Position numbers and translations under genes: made by a program. A stretch of 64,000 bases of DNA from Niveibacterium umoris (lineage in GTDB: Bacteria; Pseudomonadota; Gammaproteobacteria; Burkholderiales; Rhodocyclaceae): assembly GCF_014197015.1 (NCBI RefSeq), contig NZ_JACIET010000001.1, positions 1,736,001 to 1,800,000 on the forward strand. Direction: 5' to 3'. How positions within the stretch are numbered: the first letter of the stretch is position 1; every line of letters starts with the position of its first letter. Shown piece after piece: positions 25,893 through 35,040 of the stretch. A model generated the notes under the pieces. It had not been told where the DNA came from, ran no database searches, and was given only the letters and a program-made list of their open reading frames with translations.

Positions 25893-27194
25893 CTAGCTCC
25901 CCATCAAACGTCGTGACAAAGCCGAACTGATTCCGGGATCGCGGAATCGCGAGAACTCCGCGAGCCTTGGATAACCCGCCTCGAACAAATCACGGGGCAT
26001 GCGCGCATCTTTGGCTGGATACAAGCGCCCGCCCGCCTCCCGGACAATAGCGTCAAGGCTTGCGAACAAACGGTGCACACGATCGCCACGATTCGGGAAA
26101 TCCAGCGCCAACGTCACGCCAGGCATCGGGAAGCTGAGCAAGCCGACCGGTTGTCGATTGCCGAAGGTCTTGAGCACCGCGAGGAACGACCCGTCGCCGG
26201 AACGGGAGATCTCGCGAAGCATGGCGCCGACCGCCGCCTCGCCAGACGCCCGCGGAACCACGCTTTGATACTGATAAAACCCTTTAGGGCCGTACATCAG
26301 ATTCCACTGCAGAAGGTTGTCTAACGGGTAGAAGAACGATTCGTAATGTGTAATGCGGCGTTGGGCTTTCAGACGCGACAGGTTGAAGTAGGCAAGGTTG
26401 AAGCTGCGCAACGACAGCCGGTTGACCAGCGAGAACGGCGGCGCAAACGGCATCTTTCGTTCCCGTGCCCTAGGCGCTTCGCGAGGTCCGATCGCAGCCG
26501 GATTTCCCCGCATGAAAAGGCCGCGCCCCCCTCCCGCTGAAATGCAGTCAAGCCAGGAAACGGTATGTTCCCACCCGGATTCCGACGCGTCAGACATTGC
26601 AAAAAAAGCTGGCAAGTCCGCATATGGCAAGGTCTCGGCATCGATCCAGGGGCTCGCCACACGCTTGAGCTGGATCTCCGCCGACACGATGACACCGGTC
26701 AAGCCAAGACCACCAACCGTAGCGGCGAACCATTCCGGCCGGACTTCGTGTCCGCACTCTATGACCTCACCGTCAGTGCGAACAAGACGAATGCGCCGAA
26801 CGTGGTCGCCGAAACTGCCATCCACATGATGATTCTTGCCGTGGACATCATTTGCGATCGCCCCCCCAACGGTCACGATCTGGGTGCCGGGCGTGACCGG
26901 AAGAATCCATCCGCGCGGAATGCAGAGCCGCTGAATATCCTTCAGCTGTACCCCGGCCTCACAGACAAGCCGCCCCGAGGCCTCGTCGAAGGCGACGAAG
27001 TGGTCGAGACCGCGTGTCAGCCATAGCGCCCCGCCCGGATTCAAGCACACATCTCCGTAGCTCCGCCCCATGCCGTATGCCAGGCCCGGCGCCGAACGTG
27101 CCGACACGACGCGCACAAGCTCGGCAGGATTTGCCAACGCCACTACTTCATGCGGGTCGGCGCTCAAGCGGCCCCACGATGCGATCGGCCTCAT
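25893..27194 (-). CDS. dprE1: DprE1-like FAD oxidase for polyprenylphosphoryl-ribose epimerisation
   Basis: The 433-residue FAD-binding oxidoreductase has GMGRSYGDVCLN in the FAD domain, PGTQIVTVGGAIANDVHGKNHH, and the C-terminal block GGRLYPAKDARM followed by LFEAGYPRL, all closely matching mycobacterial DprE1. At the position of the mycobacterial active-site Cys387 this protein has Ala363 in PGVTLALDFP. The ATG at 27194 overlaps the gtrA stop as ATGA, and dprE2 follows by 12 bases. It would catalyse the first half of the ribose-to-arabinose epimerisation on the lipid carrier at the inner membrane. Confidence 0.87.
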   Translation of the reverse strand: MRPIASWGRLSADPHEVVALANPAELVRVVSARSAPGLAYGMGRSYGDVCLNPGGALWLTRGLDHFVAFDEASGRLVCEAGVQLKDIQRLCIPRGWILPVTPGTQIVTVGGAIANDVHGKNHHVDGSFGDHVRRIRLVRTDGEVIECGHEVRPEWFAATVGGLGLTGVIVSAEIQLKRVASPWIDAETLPYADLPAFFAMSDASESGWEHTVSWLDCISAGGGRGLFMRGNPAAIGPREAPRARERKMPFAPPFSLVNRLSLRSFNLAYFNLSRLKAQRRITHYESFFYPLDNLLQWNLMYGPKGFYQYQSVVPRASGEAAVGAMLREISRSGDGSFLAVLKTFGNRQPVGLLSFPMPGVTLALDFPNRGDRVHRLFASLDAIVREAGGRLYPAKDARMPRDLFEAGYPRLAEFSRFRDPGISSALSRRLMGS

Positions 27195-27592
27195 GATGCG
27201 TTCTCCCGGAACACATAACGCTTGTCGAGCTGGTATTTCGACAGGTAACCGATCGCCAGCCCGAGAATCCCGCCCAGGTAACGCATCCCCTTGCTCTGGA
27301 ACAGCAGGTCAAATCCGAATTCGAAGCCCCAGAAGATCGCCGTGGTGACGATACCCATCAGCGTATAGAGCAGAAATGTGTGAGCGTCGTGCGCGGCGTT
27401 GCGAGCCCTGAAACCAAAGATATAGCGCTTGTCGAGCAGGTACTTCATCACCAGACCGACGCCCGTCCCGACCAGGATCGAGAATGTGACACTGAACGGA
27501 CCCTCGTAGATCCGTACCGTCAGGTCCTGCGCGCAAATGTTTGCCGCGGTAGCGATCAGTGCGAAAATGGCATAGAGGCTTGCGAGTTTCAT
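27191..27592 (-). CDS. GtrA family small membrane protein
   Basis: The 133-residue product has four predicted transmembrane helices arranged as two pairs, each ending in the GtrA signature: YLLDKRYIFGF and SKYQLDKRYVFRE. The start is the ATG at 27592; an upstream in-frame start at 27688 would overlap the divergent gene. GtrA proteins are associated with polyprenyl-linked sugars, and in mycobacteria a GtrA protein (Rv3789) is encoded beside dprE1. It may translocate the arabinose donor or act as an anchor. The gene leads the leftward gtrA-dprE1-dprE2 operon, and its start is only 40 bases from the divergent ubiA-like gene. Confidence 0.85.
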   Translation of the reverse strand: MKLASLYAIFALIATAANICAQDLTVRIYEGPFSVTFSILVGTGVGLVMKYLLDKRYIFGFRARNAAHDAHTFLLYTLMGIVTTAIFWGFEFGFDLLFQSKGMRYLGGILGLAIGYLSKYQLDKRYVFRENAS

Positions 27593-27632
27593 CGGACCGA
27601 TTTTCCTACCTTCCTGCCAAAGTATCCAATCA

Positions 27633-28517
27633 ATGCCCGATACTGCGACCGCGCGCACGCCGGCTTCCCGACTTGTCGGGCTGCTCACGCTGATGCGTCC
27701 GCGTCAGTGGGTCAAGAACACTTTCGTGCTGGCCCCGCTCGTATTTGCTGGCGCATTCAGGGATCCGACCGCCATCCGGCATGCGGTGGTGGCAGCACTG
27801 CTGTTCTGCGTCGCGTCGTCCGCGACCTATATCGTCAACGACATTCACGATATCGAACGCGACCGTCGTCACCCCAAGAAGTCCAGAACCCGTCCGCTTG
27901 CGGCCGGTGTGGTCACGGTGCGGGCCGCGGTGGCACTGCTCTCAGCACTCTACGCACTGCTTGTCGCGGGGTGGTTTCATGCACCGCATGTCGTCGAAGT
28001 GATTGCCGCCTACATGGTCCTCAATGTCGCCTACACGTTCGCGCTCAAGCACCAACCTGTCGTCGACATATTCACCATTGCGATCGGTTTCGTGCTGCGG
28101 GTGTACGCGGGCGCCGTGGCACTCGATGTCCCCCTGTCATCGTGGATGTTCATCACGACGCTGTGCCTCGCGCTCTACCTGGCCGCGGTCAAGCGCCGCC
28201 AGGAACTGGCGCAGAGCGGCAGCGAAGGGCGCCAGGTGCTCAAGCATTACTCCATCGCACTTGTGGACCGTTATGCCGAGATGTCCGCTACCGGTGCATT
28301 GCTGTTCTACAGCATGTTCGTCATGTCTGCGAAACCGCAGTTGGTCATCACCGTGCCGCTCGTGCTGTTCGGGCTCTTCCGCTACTGGTTTGTTGTGGAG
28401 TCTCTCGACGGCGGCGAATCGCCGACCGACGCCCTGCTCGAAGACTGGCAGCTGCTGCTGACCGTGCTTGCCTGGGTCGGCGCCTGCGGCTGGGTAATGT
28501 GGCAGGGGCATCCATGA
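27633..28517 (+). CDS. UbiA-family polyprenyl-phosphate phosphoribosyltransferase
   Basis: The 294-residue membrane protein has about eight to nine hydrophobic helices and the prenyltransferase motif NDIHDIERDRRHP, with PVVDIFTIAIGFVLRVYAG as the second motif. The opening RPRQWVKNTFVLAPLVFAG is typical of decaprenyl-phosphate phosphoribosyltransferases (Rv3806c type), which move 5-phosphoribose from PRPP to a polyprenyl phosphate. It is divergent from gtrA and overlaps the phosphatase gene as ATGA. It probably makes the ribosylated lipid that DprE1 and DprE2 convert to the arabinose donor. Confidence 0.87.
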   Translation: MPDTATARTPASRLVGLLTLMRPRQWVKNTFVLAPLVFAGAFRDPTAIRHAVVAALLFCVASSATYIVNDIHDIERDRRHPKKSRTRPLAAGVVTVRAAVALLSALYALLVAGWFHAPHVVEVIAAYMVLNVAYTFALKHQPVVDIFTIAIGFVLRVYAGAVALDVPLSSWMFITTLCLALYLAAVKRRQELAQSGSEGRQVLKHYSIALVDRYAEMSATGALLFYSMFVMSAKPQLVITVPLVLFGLFRYWFVVESLDGGESPTDALLEDWQLLLTVLAWVGACGWVMWQGHP

Positions 28518-28936
28518 ATCTCGATTGCAGCTATCTGGTGACCCCGGGCCTCGCATGGCTCGTCGCGGGTACGGCCAAGTTCGCCATCAACAGTATCCGC
28601 GCCCGAAAACTCGCCTTCGGACTCATCGGCTACGGCGGCATGCCGAGCAACCACAGCGCCATCGTCAGCAGCACCGCCGTCCTCGTCGCGCTGAAGGAGG
28701 GTCTGGGGCATCCGGCCTTCGGCGTCGCACTGACCCTGGCTTTCATCGTCATGCTTGATGCGAACAGTCTGCGGCGCCAGATCGGGCGGCATGCCGAATC
28801 CATCAATCGAATCGCTGCTCGCGAACCCGCCCATGCGCCCTTGCGCGAGCGCATGGGGCACTCGGCGCTGGAAATCGCTGCCGGCATCGCGACGGGCTCG
28901 ATTGTCGCGATCGGCGTGAAGGCCGTGCTGGGTTAG
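28514..28936 (+). CDS. Divergent PAP2-family phosphatase (YuiD-like)
   Basis: The 140-residue membrane protein overlaps the end of the UbiA-like gene (ATGA at 28514). It contains GYGGMPSNHSAIVSSTAVLVAL and LDANSLRRQIGRHAESIN, hallmarks of the divergent PAP2 family. By position and family it is the likely phosphatase removing the 5'-phosphate from polyprenylphosphoryl-5-phosphoribose before epimerisation, as proposed for Rv3807c. It ends the rightward part of the arabinose-donor set. Confidence 0.82.
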   Translation: MNLDCSYLVTPGLAWLVAGTAKFAINSIRARKLAFGLIGYGGMPSNHSAIVSSTAVLVALKEGLGHPAFGVALTLAFIVMLDANSLRRQIGRHAESINRIAAREPAHAPLRERMGHSALEIAAGIATGSIVAIGVKAVLG

Positions 28937-29110
28937 TCGACGCCGGACACGGCGGTGCATCGAGGCACCAAACTGGCGCCTCGGCGACCCATGACGCTGT
29001 CACCAGCACCCTTCGGGTGCATCGCCATACGATAACGCCGGGATGCCGGCAGTGGTTCGCTCCTTGCTAGGCATGTAACGCGAATCCCCGCCAGCGACGA
29101 GAGCCGCGCG

Positions 29111-32100
29111 ATGTCGATCCACGTAGCCCTGCACCATGTCACCACCTACCAGTACGACCGCCCGATCAACCTCGGCCCGCAGGTGATCCGGCTGCGGCCG
29201 GCGCCGCACAGCCGCACGCGCATCCTGTCGTACTCGCTCAAGGTGCTGCCCGAAAAGCATTTCATCAACTGGCAGCAGGACCCGCAGTCGAACTACCTCG
29301 CCCGCTTGGTCTTCCCCGACAAGACGACCCAACTGAGGGTGGAGGTGGATCTGGTCGCCGAGATGTCGGTGATCAACCCCTTCGACTTCTTCCTCGAGCC
29401 CCACGCCGAGAAGATCCCCTTCAACTACGACGCCACCCAGCGCATCGAACTGGCGCCCTACCTCGCCAAACGCGACTGCGGCCCGGAATTCGATCGCTAC
29501 CTTGCTGCGATCCCGCGCACGCCAACGCCCAGCGTCGACTTTCTCGTCGCCCTCAATCAACGGATCCAGGGCGATGTCAGCTATCTGATCCGTCTCGAAC
29601 CCGGCGTGCAGACGCCGGAAGAAACGCTGACCAAGGCCAGCGGATCCTGCCGCGACTCGGCCTGGCTGCTGGTGCAGTTGCTGCGCCACCTCGGGCTGGC
29701 TGCGCGTTTTGTCTCCGGCTACCTGATCCAGCTCACCGCGGACCAGAAGTCGCTTGACGGCCCCTCCGGCACAGAGGTGGACTTCACCGACCTGCACGCG
29801 TGGTGCGAGGTCTACCTGCCCGGCGCCGGCTGGGTCGGGCTCGACCCGACGTCGGGCCTATTCGCCGGCGAGGGTCACATCCCGCTAGCCTGCACGCCGG
29901 AACCCTCCTCTGCAGCGCCAATCACAGGCGCGCTGGACGAATGCGAGGTCGAGTTCGGCCACGAGATGAAGGTCACACGCGTCTGGGAAGCACCGCGCGT
30001 CACCAAACCCTACACCGACGAGCAGTGGGCAGAGATCGAAGCACTCGGCCACGGCATCGACGCGCGACTTGCGGCGATGGATGTGCGCCTGACCATGGGG
30101 GGCGAGCCCACCTTCGTCTCGATCGACGACCCGGACGGCGCGGAATGGAACACCGCCGCCATGGGTCCGAACAAGAAGCGGCTCGCCGCCAACCTTTACC
30201 ACCGCCTGCGTGAAAAATACGCTGCGCGGGGTCTGGTGCACTTCGGCCAGGGCAAGTGGTACCCGGGCGAGCAACTGCCGCGCTGGTCGCTCAACTGCTT
30301 CTGGCGCAAGGATGGCGAACCGATCTGGCGCGACCCGGCCCTGCTCGCCGATGAATCGAAAGCGGGCAGCGCTGACGACATCCTCGCCGGCCGCTTCCTG
30401 CGCGCGCTGGCGGAACGGCTGGCGCTCGATCCGGAATTCGTCTTCCCCGCCTACGAAGACAGCTTCTACTACATGTGGCGCGAGCGCCGCCTGCCGGGCA
30501 ATGTCGATCCGCTCGATTCGCGCATCGACGACCCGCTCGAACGCGATCGCCTGATGCGGGTGTTCCAGCAGGGCCTGAAGAAGGTTGCCGGCTACGTGCT
30601 GCCTGTGGGCCGCCAGATCGGCACCAACCGCTGGCAGAGCGGCCCCTGGTTCCTGCGCAGCGAGCGCTGCTACCTGATCCCGGGTGACTCTGCCATCGGT
30701 TACCGCCTGCCGCTCGATTCGCAGCCCTGGGCCTCGGCCGTCGACTACCCGTGGATCCACCCGGCCGACCCGTCGGAACAGCGGGCGGTATTGCCGGCCT
30801 ACAGCGCGCTGCGCATGCAGTCGCGCCCGCCGGTGGCGCTGCAGCCAGTCGCCGACGCCTTGCGCGGCAAGCCCGCCAACGACGCCAGCCCGGCGGCATC
30901 GCGCCGCCCCACCGCCAAGGAGAGCGCCGCCTGGATCACGCGCACCGCGATGTGCGCCGAAGCGCGCAACGGTGTGCTCTACCTCTTCATGCCGCCGACC
31001 TCGACGCTGGAGGACTACCTGGAACTGGTCGCGCAGATCGAGTCGACGGCGGAAGCCCTGCACACCCCGGTGCTGCTGGAAGGCTACGAGCCGCCGAAAG
31101 ACCCGCGCCTGGCGCAGTTCCGCGTCACCCCCGACCCCGGCGTCATCGAGGTCAACATTCACCCGGCGAAGAACTGGGATGAACTGGTCGAACGCACCAC
31201 CCACCTTTACGACACCGCACGCGAATGCCGCCTGACCACCGAGAAATTCATGGTGGACGGCCGCCACACCGGCACCGGCGGCGGCAACCACTTCGTGCTC
31301 GGCGGCGAGACCGTACTCGATTCACCCTTCCTGCGCCGGCCCGAGCTGCTGCGCAGCCTGATCAGCTACTGGCACAACCATCCGGCACTCTCCTACCTGT
31401 TCTCCGGCCTCTTCATCGGCCCGACCTCGCAGGCACCCCGAATTGACGAGGCGCGCAACGATTCGGTGTACGAACTGGAAGTTGCCTTCGGCGAGATCGC
31501 CCGCCTAGGCAAGGAAGGCGACGTGCCGCCGTGGCTCGCCGACCGCTTGCTGCGCAACCTCTTGATCGACGTCACCGGCAACACGCACCGCGCCGAGTTC
31601 TGTATCGACAAGCTCTACTCGCCGGACAGCGCGACCGGGCGACTCGGCCTGCTCGAACTGCGCGCCTTCGAAATGCCGCCACACGCGCGCATGAGCCTCA
31701 CCCAGCAACTGCTGCTGCGTTCGATGGTCGCGCGCTTCTGGGAACAACCCTACACGCCGCCGCGGCTGGTGCGCTGGGGCACCGAACTGCACGACCGCTT
31801 CCTGCTGCCGCACTTCGTCGAGCAGGACCTTGCAGACGTGGTCGAAGACATGCAGGCCGCCGGCTTCCCGATCCGGCCGGAGTGGTTCGCGCCGCACCTC
31901 GAATTCCGCTTCCCGAAGATCGGCGACCTTGCGGTCAAGGGCATGGAACTGGAATTGCGCACCGCGCTGGAGCCCTGGCATGTGATGGGCGAGGAAGGCA
32001 CGGCCGGCGGCGCAGTGCGCTATGTCGACTCGTCGGTCGAACGCTTGCAGGTCAAGGTCGCCGGAATGGCACCGGATCGCTACTGCCTCACGGTCAACGG

Positions 32101-32449
32101 CACGCCGGTGCCGCTACACCCCACCGGCAAGGTCGGCGAATTCGTTGCAGGCGTGCGCTACCGCGCCTGGCAGCCGGCGTCCTGCCTGCATCCGACCATC
32201 GGCGTACATGGCCCGCTGACCTTCGACCTGGTCGACACCTGGATGCAGCGCAGCCTGGGTGGTTGCCAGTACCACGTCGCGCACCCCGGCGGCCGCAATT
32301 ACGAAACCTTCCCGGTGAACGCCTACGAGGCGGAAAGCCGCCGTCTTGCCCGCTTCTTCCGCTTCGGCTATACGCCGGGCGAGATGCGGCTCGCCCCCGC
32401 ACCGACGCAGGGCGAATTCCCCTTCACGCTCGACCTGCGGCGCCGATAA
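29111..32449 (+). CDS. Transglutaminase-like plus DUF2126 fusion protein
   Basis: The 1112-residue protein has an N-terminal beta domain typical of bacterial transglutaminase-like proteins (residues 1-90) and a papain-like transglutaminase core with Cys180 (GSCRDSAWL), His229 (DLHAWCEV) and Asp245 (GLDPTSG). A large C-terminal region from about residue 310 begins LTMGGEPTFVSIDDPDG and matches DUF2126, whose role is unknown but which carries conserved acidic and His residues suggestive of an ATP-grasp or amidoligase relative. No signal peptide is seen. It is the first gene of a three-gene set with the ATP-grasp/alpha-E and second transglutaminase genes. Published comparative genomics predicts such sets make or attach a peptide, but this has not been shown biochemically. 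Confidence 0.9.
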   Translation: MSIHVALHHVTTYQYDRPINLGPQVIRLRPAPHSRTRILSYSLKVLPEKHFINWQQDPQSNYLARLVFPDKTTQLRVEVDLVAEMSVINPFDFFLEPHAEKIPFNYDATQRIELAPYLAKRDCGPEFDRYLAAIPRTPTPSVDFLVALNQRIQGDVSYLIRLEPGVQTPEETLTKASGSCRDSAWLLVQLLRHLGLAARFVSGYLIQLTADQKSLDGPSGTEVDFTDLHAWCEVYLPGAGWVGLDPTSGLFAGEGHIPLACTPEPSSAAPITGALDECEVEFGHEMKVTRVWEAPRVTKPYTDEQWAEIEALGHGIDARLAAMDVRLTMGGEPTFVSIDDPDGAEWNTAAMGPNKKRLAANLYHRLREKYAARGLVHFGQGKWYPGEQLPRWSLNCFWRKDGEPIWRDPALLADESKAGSADDILAGRFLRALAERLALDPEFVFPAYEDSFYYMWRERRLPGNVDPLDSRIDDPLERDRLMRVFQQGLKKVAGYVLPVGRQIGTNRWQSGPWFLRSERCYLIPGDSAIGYRLPLDSQPWASAVDYPWIHPADPSEQRAVLPAYSALRMQSRPPVALQPVADALRGKPANDASPAASRRPTAKESAAWITRTAMCAEARNGVLYLFMPPTSTLEDYLELVAQIESTAEALHTPVLLEGYEPPKDPRLAQFRVTPDPGVIEVNIHPAKNWDELVERTTHLYDTARECRLTTEKFMVDGRHTGTGGGNHFVLGGETVLDSPFLRRPELLRSLISYWHNHPALSYLFSGLFIGPTSQAPRIDEARNDSVYELEVAFGEIARLGKEGDVPPWLADRLLRNLLIDVTGNTHRAEFCIDKLYSPDSATGRLGLLELRAFEMPPHARMSLTQQLLLRSMVARFWEQPYTPPRLVRWGTELHDRFLLPHFVEQDLADVVEDMQAAGFPIRPEWFAPHLEFRFPKIGDLAVKGMELELRTALEPWHVMGEEGTAGGAVRYVDSSVERLQVKVAGMAPDRYCLTVNGTPVPLHPTGKVGEFVAGVRYRAWQPASCLHPTIGVHGPLTFDLVDTWMQRSLGGCQYHVAHPGGRNYETFPVNAYEAESRRLARFFRFGYTPGEMRLAPAPTQGEFPFTLDLRRR

Positions 32450-32535
32450 AACTGGCGAGGGCGGCGGGTTCATCTTCCTGTAACCTGCCGCCCAATCAAC
32501 CCGTAGTCCGCGAAGCGGGCCGACACCAGAATCCG

Positions 32536-35040
32536 ATGCCGAAACCACTTTTCGCAGGCTACCGCTGCCCGCCGCACCATTTCGACGAAGCCTTCGACGC
32601 CGAGGGGCGGCCGCGGGCCGCTTGGGCCGCACTGGTCGCCGCCCTCGAAGCCGGCGGCGCCGAGACGCTGGAGCGCCAGTCCGAAGCGCTGCGACGCATG
32701 GTCGAACTCGACGGCGTCACTTACAACGTGTATGCCGACCCGAAGGGCGCCGACCGCCCGTGGGCGCTCGATCCGATTCCGATGGTCATCGGCGCCGCCG
32801 ACTGGCAAACCATCTCGCAAGGCATCGCCCAGCGGGCAGACCTGCTCGACCGTACGCTCGCCGACATCTACGGCCCGCAGGACCTGATCCGCGAAGGCCT
32901 GCTGCCGCCGGCGCTGGCCTTCGGCCACCCGGGCTACCTGTGGCCCTGCCAGGGCATCAGCCCTGCGGGAGGGCGCTGGATGCACGTCTATGCGGCAGAC
33001 CTTGCGCGCTCGGAAGACGGGCGCTGGTGGGTCATCCACGACCGCACACAAGGCCCCTCGGGCGTCGGCTACGCGTCACAGAATCGACGCCTGGTTGCGC
33101 GCAGCCAGTTCGACGTCTTTCGCCATGCGCAGGTCGCGCCGCTGGCCGATTTCCTGCGCGCGCTGCGCGACGCGCTCGGCAGCATGGCGCCGGTGGCGCA
33201 AGGCGAGACGCCTCGCATCGTGTTGCTCACGCCGGGCCCCTGGAACGAGACCTACTTCGAGCATTCACTGCTGGCGCGCCATCTCGGTTTTGCGCTGGTC
33301 GAAGGGCAGGATCTGACGGTGCGGCAGGACCGCGTCTTCATGAAGACCCTGCAAGGCCTGCAGCCGGTGCACGCGATCCTGCGCCGGCTCGACGACGACT
33401 ATTGTGACCCGGCTGAACTGCGCACCGATTCTGCGCTGGGCGTGCCGGGCCTGCTGGCGGCGGTGCGGGCCGGCAACGTGCTGGTGGCCAACGGCATCGG
33501 CAGCGGTGTGCTGGAAACCACCGGCATCCACGGCTTCCTGCCGGGTATCTGCGAGCGCCTGCTCGGCGCGCCGCTGCGTCTGCCCTCGGTCGCCACCTGG
33601 TGGTGCGGCGAGGCGCCAGCGCTCGAACATGTGCTCGAACACCTCGACGAACTCGTCATCAAACCAGCCTTCCCCGGCATGTCGCCGGCGCCGGTCTTCG
33701 GCCATCGGCTCGATGCCGCTGGCCGCGCTGCGCTCGCCGAACGGCTGCGCGCAACGCCCCACGCCTTCCTCGCACAGGAATGGGTGCGCCTGTCGCAAGC
33801 GCCGTCGCTGCTCGCCAACGGGCGCATCGGGCCCCGCTCGGTCGGTTTGCGGGTCTTTGCCGTGGCGACGCCGGAAGGCTGGCGGGTGATGCCGGGTGGC
33901 CTCGCACGTGTCGCCCAGGACTTCGATGACGATATCGTCACCATGCAGCACGGCGGCGCCAGCAAGGACATCTGGGTGCAGAGCCCCTCGCCGGTCTCGC
34001 GCGAGGCGCTCGCTCACCCCCCGATCACGCCACCGGAACTGGTACGCGCCGGCGCGATCGTGCCCTCGCGCATCGCCGAAAACCTGTTCTGGCTCGGCCG
34101 TTACGCCGAACGCTGCGAGGCGCAGGTGCGTTTGCTGCGCGCCGCCCTGAACCGCCTCGGTGATGCTGACGAAGAAGCGCAGCGCGCCCTGCTGTCGCTC
34201 GCCGCTGTCGCGCGATCCCAGCTCCTGCTCGACGAGAAAGACGAGAGCACCGGACTGCCGGAGGATGCCGTCTGGCTCGCCGCCGTGCTCGATCCGAAGG
34301 CACCCAATAGCCTGCTTGCCAATGCGCGGCGGCTGCAGCGTGCTGGTAGCCAGATCCGCGAGCGTCTGTCGGCCGACAACTGGCACGCCCTCAACCGCTT
34401 GCCGCAGGTGCTGGAAGGCGCACCCAAGGGCCTCGCCGGCGTCGCCGAAACGCTCGATCATGCGATGCTGCTGTGCGTGTCCTTCGCCGGCTTCGCGATG
34501 GACGACATGACCCGCGACGACGGCTGGCGCTTCCTGCTCCTTGGCCGCCGCATCGAACGCCTGAGCGGGCTGGGCGGCCTGCTCGGCGACTTCCTTGGCG
34601 GCGATTCCCCGCGCCACGCCGAGAGCCTGGAATGGCTCCTGGAAGCCTGCGACAGCATCATTACCTACCGCAGCCGCTACCCGCGTGCGCCGGAATTGCT
34701 GCCGGTGCTCGACCTGCTGGTGTTCGACCGCGACAACCCGCACGCGCTCGGCTTCCAGCTCGACGTGCTGGCGCGTTACATGTCTCGCCTGGGGCGCGAC
34801 TTTGGCGTCGCCTTTGAACACGACCCGGCACCGCTGCTCGACACCCTGCGTCGCTTCGACCCGACCCGCTTCCACAACCTCGCCCTGCTCGGCGAGGCCG
34901 CACCGGGGCAGGCGCCGGTCGAAGCCCTCGGGGCCTTCGCCACCCGTGCGCAGCGCTTCGGCTGGAACCTGTCGGACGAGTTGTCGCTGCGCTTTTTCAG
35001 CCACGCCGACCGCGCGGTGCAGACCGCCGAGGCCGCATGA
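32536..35040 (+). CDS. Circularly permuted ATP-grasp fused to alpha-E domain
   Basis: The protein of about 834 residues starts MPKPLFAGYRCPPHHFDEAF; the open frame extends far upstream but only as a shadow of the preceding gene. Residues 1-490 are the circularly permuted ATP-grasp type 2 domain (DGVTYNVYADPKGADRPWALD, SQNRRLVARSQFD, GFLPGICERLLG and RPAFPGMSP-like KPAFPGM). Residues 510-834 are the alpha-E (DUF403) domain, beginning PSRIAENLFWLGRYAERCE. In most genomes these are two genes, so the fusion is notable. The ATP-grasp part is expected to ligate an amine to a carboxylate. The stop overlaps the start of the next transglutaminase gene as ATGA. Confidence 0.9.
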   Translation: MPKPLFAGYRCPPHHFDEAFDAEGRPRAAWAALVAALEAGGAETLERQSEALRRMVELDGVTYNVYADPKGADRPWALDPIPMVIGAADWQTISQGIAQRADLLDRTLADIYGPQDLIREGLLPPALAFGHPGYLWPCQGISPAGGRWMHVYAADLARSEDGRWWVIHDRTQGPSGVGYASQNRRLVARSQFDVFRHAQVAPLADFLRALRDALGSMAPVAQGETPRIVLLTPGPWNETYFEHSLLARHLGFALVEGQDLTVRQDRVFMKTLQGLQPVHAILRRLDDDYCDPAELRTDSALGVPGLLAAVRAGNVLVANGIGSGVLETTGIHGFLPGICERLLGAPLRLPSVATWWCGEAPALEHVLEHLDELVIKPAFPGMSPAPVFGHRLDAAGRAALAERLRATPHAFLAQEWVRLSQAPSLLANGRIGPRSVGLRVFAVATPEGWRVMPGGLARVAQDFDDDIVTMQHGGASKDIWVQSPSPVSREALAHPPITPPELVRAGAIVPSRIAENLFWLGRYAERCEAQVRLLRAALNRLGDADEEAQRALLSLAAVARSQLLLDEKDESTGLPEDAVWLAAVLDPKAPNSLLANARRLQRAGSQIRERLSADNWHALNRLPQVLEGAPKGLAGVAETLDHAMLLCVSFAGFAMDDMTRDDGWRFLLLGRRIERLSGLGGLLGDFLGGDSPRHAESLEWLLEACDSIITYRSRYPRAPELLPVLDLLVFDRDNPHALGFQLDVLARYMSRLGRDFGVAFEHDPAPLLDTLRRFDPTRFHNLALLGEAAPGQAPVEALGAFATRAQRFGWNLSDELSLRFFSHADRAVQTAEAA

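Noticed and set aside
29006-29020. GCACCC-TTC-GGGTGC hairpin after the PAP2-like gene as a terminator
   Set aside because: The stem is short and no T-tract follows on either strand.
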